Positions 1 through 7,244 of a stretch of DNA of 15,504 bases are shown one piece after another (the first letter of the stretch is position 1; the number at the start of each line of letters is the position of its first letter). Where the stretch lies: the NCBI GenBank assembly GCA_002887195.1, contig PJAB01001306.1, forward strand, positions 1 through 15,504, in the 5' to 3' direction. Below the pieces are notes generated by a model. It was not told the DNA's origin. It saw nothing but the letters and a program-made list of their open reading frames with translations, and ran no database searches. Source of the DNA: Chrysochromulina parva (Eukaryota > Haptophyta > Prymnesiales > Chrysochromulinaceae). Both the position numbers and the translations under genes were made by a program.

Positions 1-30
1 GGGGGGGGGCCGGGCCCCCCCCCCCCCCCC
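1..30. repeat. G/C homopolymer run at window edge
   Basis: The first 30 bases consist only of G and C: nine G, two C, three G, then sixteen C. Such a run is typical of a contig edge or a poorly resolved homopolymer. It may also be a genuine G-rich tract able to form unusual structure. I see no coding signal in it. Confidence 0.8.
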
Positions 31-84
31 AACCTCCCAAAGAGAGAGCTGGTCGAAGGAAAGAAATGCATACGCTCATAAACA

Positions 85-110
85 AGTCAAAGTCAAGTCA
101 AGTCAAGTCA
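85..110. repeat. AGTCA pentanucleotide microsatellite
   Basis: Four perfect tandem copies of AGTCA lie at 91-110, with a further copy at 85-89 separated by one extra A. The array is about 125 bases upstream of the ATG of the first plastid-type gene, so it lies in its promoter or 5' leader. No function can be assigned. Confidence 0.8.
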
Positions 111-233
111 AGATGACTTTCATCACGCGTAACGTCGATCGTCGTCTGATCCGTCGTCTCGTCAAGGCGCGCACTCGGACATCGTCTCATCAGGCGAAAA
201 GGGCCGCTGGGCAGCCTTTTGCCGTATCCGTCC

Positions 234-968
234 ATGATGATGTGCCGCTTGTTCCTGTTGCTCATTGCATCGACGATCGGGTTCAACGTGCCAACGCCTC
301 ATAAGACAACTCACTCGCAAAAGACAACTCGCGCGCCGCCGCCAACAGATGTTCGCCCTGCAGCCGCCTGCATCAACACATTCCTCGACAACAAGGAGGC
401 ACTCGCCATGGCGCCAGTCAAGCCGTCGCAGGTATCTCAGAATGCAATCCTCCTAGCCATGCGCGACGACATCTTCGCGAGTGCATTCGCGTGCGCATGC
501 ATCATCTTCTTTCCTGCACCCGCCAACGCAGTGTCCGTCTCCGTCGCCTCCACTGCCCTCGCGTCTACCAAGCCGCCCGTAGAGGCGTGGGTCAAGTACC
601 TAGCTGTTGCAGACGATATTTTGTCTGCAACAGATATGCTGCTCATCGTACTCGGCGGCCTCGTCGTCACCCTCTACCTCAGCGGCGTCGTTGCCGCGGT
701 GGAGTCGTCCGTCGAAGCCGTAACCGCGATGGTTGCACCTGCACTCAGCAGTGCAACCGTCACCCGGCCAGATTACCAGTTCAAGGAGTGGCTCAAGTAC
801 ACAGACGAGCTTCCAACGATCGATGATCTCACTGGTGCGTGCGTGCTCATCGCTTCCGGCCCATACGGCCAGTGGGCCATGTGCTCAACCCCGAAGGATC
901 CGACCTGCAAAGCGGACGAAGAGTTCAGCCAGTACTACGGCCAACCAATTTACGTGTGCGCGATGTGA
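234..968 (+). CDS. Putative plastid-targeted membrane protein, tandem copy 1 (unknown family)
   Basis: An uninterrupted 244-residue frame; I chose the first ATG (234; further ATGs at 237 and 240) because the frame upstream offers only a TTG. Residues 4-15 form a hydrophobic signal-peptide core ending in Ala-Ser-Thr-Ile-Gly, followed by Phe-Asn-Val-Pro. That is the layout of bipartite plastid leaders in algae with red secondary plastids. A Ser/Thr/Pro/Lys-rich stretch follows, as in a transit peptide. A second hydrophobic stretch (about 80-97) ends in Pro-Ala-Asn-Ala, which could be a thylakoid-lumen cleavage site. A third (about 134-157) is a likely transmembrane helix. The C-terminus holds four cysteines (203, 217, 225, 242) and the motif WAMCSTPKD. 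The protein is paralogous to the next gene downstream. I recognise no family. A faint likeness of the third segment to CURT1/CAAD thylakoid proteins is too weak to assign. Plastid location is inference. Confidence 0.78.
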   Translation: MMMCRLFLLLIASTIGFNVPTPHKTTHSQKTTRAPPPTDVRPAAACINTFLDNKEALAMAPVKPSQVSQNAILLAMRDDIFASAFACACIIFFPAPANAVSVSVASTALASTKPPVEAWVKYLAVADDILSATDMLLIVLGGLVVTLYLSGVVAAVESSVEAVTAMVAPALSSATVTRPDYQFKEWLKYTDELPTIDDLTGACVLIASGPYGQWAMCSTPKDPTCKADEEFSQYYGQPIYVCAM

Positions 969-1825
969 GCCGCAAGGAGACGCGCCCGAGGAAGGCTTGC
1001 ATGATCATGGAATACATGGGCATGGCTGACTCCGGTGATATGAGCACTGTACAGTGATCTTCGATTGTGTGTCAGGGGCACAGGGGGCATACTCTGCATA
1101 CTGTGCAGCCAGACGCACCACCCCGCCAAACAGTCATTCAGTTATTCAGCCCTTACTGCACTCGTGTAACAGCACTATTATTGCACAGTCGTCACACACG
1201 CGTTCTTCACGCGTTCACGTCATGTCGGTGACAGTAACATTCTATGTCTGTGAATCGTTTAGCTTTGGGGGTGGCAGCGGCGAAAGAGAAATGATACAAA
1301 TCGTCCGTCTTCGTCGGACGAGAACCGGGGGTCAACGGTGAACGGATCGATTCGATTTTCATTTCACGGCGGGGCAGCAAAGGTCGCACACGATACCGTT
1401 ATCGGAAAAACAATTGCGGAAAAAGATGAGAGAGAGTTCCGAACTTCCGATTATTCCTTCTTTTGAACGATCGCACCATCTGCATCACACACATGGCGAT
1501 GCCGTTCTGTTGATCATGAAGATTGCGACCGATGCCGTTGCGCTGGCTCCGCCATGATGGGCATGTTCCGATCCGCTCACACCGAGAGGCACATCAACAC
1601 ATCATGTCATCCAAATATTTGACTCAGTCGTTAGCAAGAATAGAGAGATGCTCGTAGCTCGACGATGAGGTGATAGCCTTTTGAACGAACAGCATCTTCA
1701 GGCATCAGGATGACTTCCAAAAATTGTTTACTCGTCTTTCGTCACCTTCAGATGCCGAACGAAACTCGCGGGACCGCATTCCCATTCGTCGATTACGTAT
1801 TAGCTCTCACGCGTGCCGTCCACAC
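969..1825. other. Intergenic region between the tandem paralogues
   Basis: An 857-base stretch without a convincing gene. The first 100 or so bases after the stop resemble the 3' flank of the second copy: both contain a GACGCGCCCGAG block followed by GGGC-rich sequence and GACTCCG. The duplication unit therefore reached into the 3' untranslated region. Further on there is a direct repeat CACGCGTTC at 1197-1205 and 1208-1216, and a small hairpin with a 7-bp stem (1301-1307 with 1315-1321). The rest presumably holds the promoter of the second copy, but I see no clear TATA box. The open frame at 1054-1341 has no recognisable protein content. Confidence 0.6.
1301..1321. repeat. Small inverted repeat (7-bp stem)
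   Basis: TCGTCCG at 1301-1307 pairs perfectly with CGGACGA at 1315-1321 across a 7-base loop. It lies between the two paralogues, far from either reading frame. A stem this short can occur by chance in GC-rich DNA. Confidence 0.45.
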
Positions 1826-2479
1826 ATGTCCCGCAATCTAGCCCGAGTGTTCCTGTTGCTCCTTGCATCGACGACCGGCTTCAACGTGCCGACACCTCAG
1901 AGGACACATATCACGAAACCGCGAGCGGACGTTCGCCCTGCCAGATATCCTCCAGATCTGAGACAATACAAAGAGGCACTTGCAACAGGGCCAGTCAAGC
2001 AGTCGCCAGTATCTACGAATGCCATCCTCCTGGCTATGCGCGAGGAGATCGTCGCGACTGCATTTGCGTGCGCGTGCATCATCTTCTTTTCCGTGCCCAC
2101 CAGCTCACCGAAGGTCCAAGAGGTTCTCTCTGCGACAGAACACCAAGAGTATCTGCTCGCATTACTTTCTGGAGTCATCATCACCCTCTACCTCAGCGGT
2201 GTCGTTTACGCGGTGCAGTCGTCTGTGGAAGCCGTGACCTCCATGGTTGCTCCTTCGCTCATTCGGGCAGCCGCTGCGTCGCCACGCCCCCAGTACAAGG
2301 AGTGGCTCACTGGCCGGCCGCTCCCGACGACTGATGAGCTTGCAAAAGGGTGCGTGCTCATCGCCTCAAGCCCGTTAGGCCACTGGGCCATGTGCTCTAC
2401 CCCAAAGGATTCAACTTGCGAACCGGACGAGGTGTTCAGTGATTACTACGGTCAACCTATTTACGTGTGCGCGATGTGA
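1826..2479 (+). CDS. Putative plastid-targeted membrane protein, tandem copy 2 (unknown family)
   Basis: A 217-residue frame starting at the only usable ATG; the frame upstream opens with TTG at 1724 and its extra residues look like non-coding DNA. Residues 8-17 form a signal-peptide core, followed by Gly-Phe-Asn-Val-Pro (18-22), as in copy 1. The block NAILLAMR and a hydrophobic stretch with ATAFACACIIFF follow. The next helix (about 109-130) shares TLYLSGVV with copy 1. The C-terminus conserves all four cysteines (176, 190, 198, 215), WAMCSTPKD and the ending YYGQPIYVCAM. Compared with copy 1, it is shorter in the transit region and between the two hydrophobic stretches, and it lacks the Ala-Asn-Ala putative lumen cleavage site. 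The differences are in-frame indels and mostly conservative substitutions, which argues that both copies are functional. Function is unknown. Confidence 0.78.
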   Translation: MSRNLARVFLLLLASTTGFNVPTPQRTHITKPRADVRPARYPPDLRQYKEALATGPVKQSPVSTNAILLAMREEIVATAFACACIIFFSVPTSSPKVQEVLSATEHQEYLLALLSGVIITLYLSGVVYAVQSSVEAVTSMVAPSLIRAAAASPRPQYKEWLTGRPLPTTDELAKGCVLIASSPLGHWAMCSTPKDSTCEPDEVFSDYYGQPIYVCAM

Positions 2480-2821
2480 AGCGCAACGGGTATAAGACGC
2501 GCCCGAGAAGGGCATGGGTGCGATGGGCTGCGGACTCCGAAGTGCATCGAACATTGTACGAGTCGAGTAGGGCAACCGCAGGCATATGGCAACGCATGCT
2601 CGGCTTGGGGCGACATATTCCATGACATTAATAGGTTCGAGAACAACTGCATACACGGTGATGAGCGCACACGCGCACTGCTGTGAGGTTGTGCTGTACT
2701 CTCTTGTCGCTTTCCGGAATCTCGTCGCGTGCCGGCGCGTGCGGTGCGGACGAGTCGCGCTCCGGTCACGGCGTGTTTGATCAGGGTAGCCTCAGGGTTA
2801 GCCGGCGCATGTGTCCCCGCA

Positions 2822-2884
2822 TGTGTGACCTGTGTGACCTGTGTGACCTGTGTGACCTGTGTGACTTGTGTGGCCTGTGTGGTG
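2822..2884. repeat. 9-bp minisatellite (TGTGTGACC)n
   Basis: Seven head-to-tail 9-bp units. Units 1-4 (2822-2857) are identical TGTGTGACC, unit 5 has a C-to-T change at its last base, and units 6 and 7 diverge further. Because the unit is a multiple of three it keeps reading frames open on both strands (Cys-Asp-Leu repeats on plus, Thr-Gln-Val on minus), which explains spurious open frames here. It sits in a non-coding stretch between convergent genes. Confidence 0.92.
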
Positions 2885-2941
2885 TGCTGGTGTGTGCGCT
2901 CGGAACGGCCAACGGCGCGGGTACACCGTTCCCCGGGGTTG

Positions 2942-2957
2942 CCCGGCACGTGCCGGG
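2942..2957. repeat. 16-bp perfect palindrome with CACGTG core
   Basis: CCCGGCACGTGCCGGG is its own reverse complement. The core CACGTG is the classic E-box/G-box bound by bHLH and bZIP proteins. Both flanking genes end towards this region, so a promoter role for them is not obvious. It could act as a cruciform or a terminator-like structure, or be an element of an unseen non-coding transcript. Confidence 0.7.
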
Positions 2958-3206
2958 GACCGCCCCCGTAGGGTTCCCGGCCTGGCCTGTGTACGGTCGA
3001 TACGCTTATACGCTTATTTTGATTAACGGCAGGCATGGTATGTTGCCTCGGCGGCACCCACACGGTGCCACTGCGCCGGCTAGACGTACATGCCGACCCA
3101 CTACCTTGAACCCACGCCCACAACATGTACACTTCTCCGCCCGCAGTGCGCAGAACCATTCCGGTTCCGTTTACACGTCTACACCCAGCAGTCATTCTCT
3201 GTGAGT

Positions 3207-6200
3207 TCACTTCCGCGGCACCTTCATAGTTGCCGTGTACCACGAGGGTTCGGGCGCCGCGTCGCGCGAGATATAGGTCGAATGCCAAACGCTCGCCTCG
3301 GGAGAGCCTGCAAGTTCACCGAGACTTGGCTTTTTCACCGGGGACTTGGCTTTTTGCACGGGCGTCTCGTACACGCTCGCGTCCAGATCGAAGTTATCAA
3401 AGGCGTCGTCGGCGACGCGAATATCAGCCTCGCACGCGAGCTTGACCTCGCCAGAGTCCACGCAGTACAGAGCCAGCGTGTAAAGCCCAATCGCACGGTC
3501 GTAGCTCTCGACGAAGGCGACGGTTTCGTCACCATTCGAGCGGCGCACGAGTACCTTGGCGCCATCTTCATGCCCTGGCTCTGCGGGCAGCAGCTCGCCC
3601 GCCGCCACCGTCTTCTTCTCAACGGCACCCGGCTTGCCTAGGCACACGGACACTGCGCCATCGGCGTCACGCACCTCGTGTACGAAGGCGAGTGACGTGT
3701 CGCCCGACGAGCGCTGCACGAGCACCCTCGCACCCACCCCGAAGCCCGTCACCTTGGGGTCCCGGAGGGAATCCTCGGGCAGGAGCAGGCAATCGTCCGT
3801 ATCGCCGGCGCCGAGGAGCGCGATCGCGTAAAGGTTCTGGGCCACGTCAAAACTCTTTACAGTCCCCACTTGCTCACCCTCGATGAGCTGCACGTGCGCC
3901 CCCACAGGCCAGCGTGCCTTGGGCGCAGGCCGGAGATCAGCCTCGGCCGCCGTGAGGTATTCTTGAGAGTCGGGTGTGAACATGCTCACCTTGTACGCGT
4001 GCAGATCAGGCAAGTGCGCTTCGACAAAGGCTAATCGAGCGCCGTGGGAGTGGCCGCCGCGCGTCACGAGCACACGCGCGCCGATGGCATACGCGGCTGG
4101 CCGCGCTTCCGCAAGGAGCAAGGCGGACTCCGCGTTACCAGTGGCGACGAAAGGGTCGATGGGAAGTTCGGCCAGCCTCAGACTCATCTCGGGCACCATC
4201 TTGAAGAGGGATCTCTTGTCGACGCTGAGCTCCACCTTGTACATGCCACCGAGCTTCGCATCCGTCTGATACGCGACGACCACGCCCACCTGTTCCTGGC
4301 CCGACGAGCGCTTCACGAGCACCTTGGACGTGAGCGGGAACTCCTGCGGATCCTCCTCAGGCGCGCATGCCAGCGCAGAGAAGGGCTTCATCTCTTTCGC
4401 GAGCACCACCTGCTGCTCCATCGAATCCGGCCGCCCAAGGGCCAATGTGTACTCGAAGCGATCCTCGTCATACGAAATCACGTAGGCGCGCCGTAGTGGT
4501 GCACCCACATCCCACGTGCTCACGGCACACCGATCGTACGTGCGGTAGGCGGGCGCGGTGGCCTTGTTCACCTCCAGCAAGAAGGTCTGCGCAGCTTCGA
4601 TTGGGACACCCAGGTCCACCGCAGCCGCGATGGCGCGCTTGAGGGCCGCACGGTCGACGCGCCACGGGTCTGTCTCGTCCAACAGCTCTTCAAGCAAGCC
4701 CTCGAGCTCGGCCCGCTCGGCGGCTCGTTGAGCGTCGGCTAGCTTGTCCGACGCCGCCGCCAGGACGGACGTCGCCACGCCGCCCGACGCGCGCGCGCGA
4801 TCGATGGCGGCCTTGAGGGCCATTAAGTCGATCTCGTGCGGGGCCTTTTTGTCGTACAATCTGATCAGCTCAGCTGCGAGGATGTCGGCTCGCTCTTGGG
4901 CCTTGGCCGCCGCATCGGCCGCCGCAAGCGTCGCCTCCGCCACGCTCACCACGGCGCCGGCAGCGCGCGCCTCATCCAGAGCGACGCGCAACGCAGCCCG
5001 ATCGAGATGCAGCAGGGAGGCTTTCCGTCCCAACGGGCCAGGAGCGCTGGCCTTGGTGGCCGCTCTCTCGAGCTGCAAGTTCAGCGCAGCCTCAGCAACC
5101 GCGAGCCGCGAGGCCACCTGCTGCTGCGTCTCCGCGCGCGCTGCCGTCTCGGCCGTCTCGACAGCCTTGAGCGCCGCCGCCTCTGCGGCCTTGGCGCCGG
5201 CCTCCTCGGCGGCGATGTCCACGTCCTCCTCGTTCTCCTCAGGCGCATTCGGATCCTTGCGCACGTCCCCATCGGAAGTGCGCTTCATTTTACCATCCGC
5301 CATTTTGACCGTGTATATGTTCTTCGCCAACTCGAACTCGACGACTGTCGCCGCCGACTCACTGCCGTCGCTTCGTTTGACCAGCACGGCTGCGCCGATT
5401 TCGTACCGCTGCCCACGCACGTCTTGCTCGGACGCACGCTTCATTTTGCCATCCGCCCCCAACTTGCACGTGTAGATGTGGTTATCCAAATCGAACTCGA
5501 CGACGGTGGCCGCCGACTCGCTGCCGTCGCTCCGTTTGACCAGCACGTTCATGCCGACGGCAAAGTGCGCCGACGCGGGTGCCATTGCTGCCGCCCCCTT
5601 TGTAGGAGTCCGCCGCCCAAAAGCTTTGGCCGCGGCACTGATCGCCTCTGGCACCTCCACGCCTAGCACGCTCGCTCGCGCAATGGCGATCCGCACGGCT
5701 CTCTTGTCCAGCAGCGCGTCGGAGAGACTCATCGCGCTGAGCTGCTTCTCAAGGGCAGCGATGCGCGCCTGCTTCTCATGCGCGGCGGCTACCTCCTTGA
5801 GGCGCACGTGCGCTTGCGAGAGCGTCGACGCGTCAAGGCCAAGCGCGACTCCCCGCTCGATGGCGGCCTCGAGAGCCGCGCGGTCTACTTGCAATGCTGA
5901 GCCCGATGGCAAGAGCAGAGCCTTGATCTCATGGATCACGGCCGCCTGTGCCTGGGTCCGTTGGGCAGCCCCCAGCGTTTTCTTGGCCGCCTCCGCCGCC
6001 ACGCCCACGCCCAGCAGCAGGGCCTGCTCGATCGCCGCCTTCAAGGCGGCACAGTCGATGTTCCGCAGCTCCGACGGGGCCGTCAACTGCTGCAGCTCCG
6101 CTTCGGCCGCCGCCCGCTGGCGCGCCTGGCTTGCGGCGGCGACGGCGGCCTCGGCGCGCTCGAGCAGCGCAGGTAGATCGGCGAGCCGCTCCGGATGGTC

Positions 6201-6944
6201 CTTATGATCTTGCATGAGCAGCCGACCACGCTCGAGGGCCGCGACGATTGCGCCGTCGTACATGGTCATCGGCGCGTCTTCGGGTCCAAGGAGCCCAAGC
6301 ATCTCCTTGCGCAGGCCCGCGATCATGAAGGATGCGCGCTCGGCGCGCACCTTGTCGACCGCTTTCTCACGCTCTTGCATGGCGAGCGTGGCGGCCTCCT
6401 GGCGTGACTTGATCACGCGCTCTTCCTCCGCCTTCTCCTCCGCCGCTTCCTTTGCGGTTGGTGGCGGCGCCACGCGCAGCTTCGCCTCGCGGCACATCTT
6501 ATACTCGGCAGACACCCTGGCGCCGAGGGTGACCTTGTACGCGAGCTGCGCCGAGTCGTACTCCTCGATGTACCCGATCGTATCGCTGCCATCGCTGCGC
6601 GTGACGAGCACGCGCGAGCCGATGGGAAAGCCGCTCGCCGGAGGCGCATCCCAACGATGCACAGCCTTGGCCAAGTTGAGCTTCGGGATGGGCATATTGG
6701 CCATGGGGGACACGGGGGACGGCCCGTACACGGGCGGCTTGGATACGGGAGGCGGCTTGGAAACTGCAGTTTGAGCCTTCTGGGTGGCTGCGCGATAGGC
6801 CGCCATCGGATCCACCTCCTCCACCACCTCCTCCTCCTCCTCACCCTCGACCGATAGCTCGGTCGCTACAACTTTGGCCTTCTTCTTGGGGACAGCCTTC
6901 TTTTTGCGGCTCGACTCGGAGCCGATTCGCGCTGTATCCGGCAT
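3207..6944 (-). CDS. Large protein with SH3/Tudor-like modules and helical repeats
   Basis: A 1245-residue intronless frame with an ATG start. Residues 13-24 are a basic cluster (possible nuclear signal), 34-44 an acidic run, 60-80 proline-rich. About nine modules of 50-57 residues follow the pattern VLVxRSxG, a V/A-F-V strand, Y-x-V/L, then a D/E-LR end: 106-158, 461-511, 514-562, about 803-857, 869-925, 952-1006, 1011-1062, 1067-1118 and 1126-1177. They look like small five-stranded barrels of the SH3/Tudor/agenet kind. Between them are about seven helical repeats with the signature D-R-A-A-L-x-x-A-I-x-x-A-x-x-L-G-V (about 205-275, 280-328, 335-385, 393-442, 640-685, 690-740, 745-795), plus Ala/Glu-rich coiled-coil stretches. 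The tail has two Ser-Pro sites (S201-type KSPVKK and GSPEAS). Tudor-like barrels often bind methylated residues or nucleic acid, so a chromatin or scaffold role is possible, but this is inference. No enzyme motif is seen. Confidence 0.85.
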   Translation of the reverse strand: MPDTARIGSESSRKKKAVPKKKAKVVATELSVEGEEEEEVVEEVDPMAAYRAATQKAQTAVSKPPPVSKPPVYGPSPVSPMANMPIPKLNLAKAVHRWDAPPASGFPIGSRVLVTRSDGSDTIGYIEEYDSAQLAYKVTLGARVSAEYKMCREAKLRVAPPPTAKEAAEEKAEEERVIKSRQEAATLAMQEREKAVDKVRAERASFMIAGLRKEMLGLLGPEDAPMTMYDGAIVAALERGRLLMQDHKDHPERLADLPALLERAEAAVAAASQARQRAAAEAELQQLTAPSELRNIDCAALKAAIEQALLLGVGVAAEAAKKTLGAAQRTQAQAAVIHEIKALLLPSGSALQVDRAALEAAIERGVALGLDASTLSQAHVRLKEVAAAHEKQARIAALEKQLSAMSLSDALLDKRAVRIAIARASVLGVEVPEAISAAAKAFGRRTPTKGAAAMAPASAHFAVGMNVLVKRSDGSESAATVVEFDLDNHIYTCKLGADGKMKRASEQDVRGQRYEIGAAVLVKRSDGSESAATVVEFELAKNIYTVKMADGKMKRTSDGDVRKDPNAPEENEEDVDIAAEEAGAKAAEAAALKAVETAETAARAETQQQVASRLAVAEAALNLQLERAATKASAPGPLGRKASLLHLDRAALRVALDEARAAGAVVSVAEATLAAADAAAKAQERADILAAELIRLYDKKAPHEIDLMALKAAIDRARASGGVATSVLAAASDKLADAQRAAERAELEGLLEELLDETDPWRVDRAALKRAIAAAVDLGVPIEAAQTFLLEVNKATAPAYRTYDRCAVSTWDVGAPLRRAYVISYDEDRFEYTLALGRPDSMEQQVVLAKEMKPFSALACAPEEDPQEFPLTSKVLVKRSSGQEQVGVVVAYQTDAKLGGMYKVELSVDKRSLFKMVPEMSLRLAELPIDPFVATGNAESALLLAEARPAAYAIGARVLVTRGGHSHGARLAFVEAHLPDLHAYKVSMFTPDSQEYLTAAEADLRPAPKARWPVGAHVQLIEGEQVGTVKSFDVAQNLYAIALLGAGDTDDCLLLPEDSLRDPKVTGFGVGARVLVQRSSGDTSLAFVHEVRDADGAVSVCLGKPGAVEKKTVAAGELLPAEPGHEDGAKVLVRRSNGDETVAFVESYDRAIGLYTLALYCVDSGEVKLACEADIRVADDAFDNFDLDASVYETPVQKAKSPVKKPSLGELAGSPEASVWHSTYISRDAAPEPSWYTATMKVPRK
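5259..5564 (-). repeat. Recent tandem duplication of a Tudor-like module inside the large gene
   Basis: The second and third modules (residues 461-511 and 514-562) share VLVKRSDGSESAATVVEF exactly, and KMKR plus the D-V-R end. Their DNA differs at only a few, mostly synonymous positions in this shared block. They are directly adjacent, unlike the other modules, so they look like the youngest duplication in the array. Confidence 0.8.
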
Positions 6945-7244
6945 CTATCCGGCTGTACCCGGCGCCGTTTCTCGCACAGCAGTGAGCCCTGCAGCGCGCC
7001 CAACTGCGGTCTTCGAGCGCACGTAAAAGGCCTAGCTCAAGCCAAAACTTTCCTGCGTGGGGTCGCCGCGAATCCCTGTGACGCACCGCCGCGGCCAATA
7101 CTTTGGAACGGGTTTCGCCTCGAAATCCTAGTTTCGCTGCGCCGTGCGTCGAAAAATTTCCGTTTCTGAAAATGCAACCTGGACACATGAAACTGACATA
7201 TTTTCGATAGAGGACCCATGCCGTGTGGACGCCGCGCAAGAGCG
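6945..7244. promoter_or_regulatory. Presumed promoter of the Tudor-like repeat gene
   Basis: A 300-base gap between the stop of the kinase gene and the ATG of the large repeat gene, both on the minus strand. It contains CCAAT at 7095-7099 (read as ATTGG from the gene), about 150 bases upstream of the ATG, and two TTTCGC words at 7113-7118 and 7132-7137. The part next to the kinase stop (about 7141-7210) is more AT-rich. I see no clear TATA box. The open frames crossing this gap are not supported. Confidence 0.4.

Larger units (their letters stand above)
2480..3206. other. Intergenic region between convergent genes
   Basis: A 727-base stretch between the stop of the second paralogue (+) and the stop of the Tudor-like repeat gene (-), so both genes end into it. 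It contains the 3' flank homologous to that of copy 1, a 9-bp minisatellite and a 16-bp palindrome (listed separately). Open frames on both strands here (for example 2461-3288 minus) are created by the minisatellite and have no family features. I see no gene. Confidence 0.65.

Noticed and set aside
219..233. Longer N-terminus for the first plastid-type protein
   Set aside because: The extension starts with TTG, not ATG. The ATG at 234 gives a better signal peptide.
630..720. CURT1/CAAD-like segment in the plastid-type proteins
   Set aside because: Only a short likeness around the Ser-Gly-Val-Val helix; the typical Pro-Leu and Tyr-x-x-Trp-Phe features of that family are absent.
1054..1341. 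Plus-strand open frame of about 95 codons between the paralogues
   Set aside because: It has no recognisable motif or family feature, and the composition is that of non-coding DNA.
1724..1825. 34-residue N-terminal extension of the second plastid-type protein
   Set aside because: It would need a TTG start, and its residues are Arg/Ser-rich with no counterpart in copy 1. The ATG at 1826 gives a clean signal peptide.
2634..2645. GGTTCGAGAAC resembling a tRNA B box
   Set aside because: No matching A box, acceptor stem or anticodon arm could be found around it.
2461..3288. Minus-strand open frame of 275 codons
   Set aside because: It is held open by the 9-bp minisatellite (Thr-Gln-Val repeats) and overlaps the ends of two better genes.
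4744..6207. Two long plus-strand frames opposite the Tudor-like repeat gene
   Set aside because: They are Ala/Ser-rich antisense shadows of a GC-rich coding region; the minus strand shows clear repeated modules.
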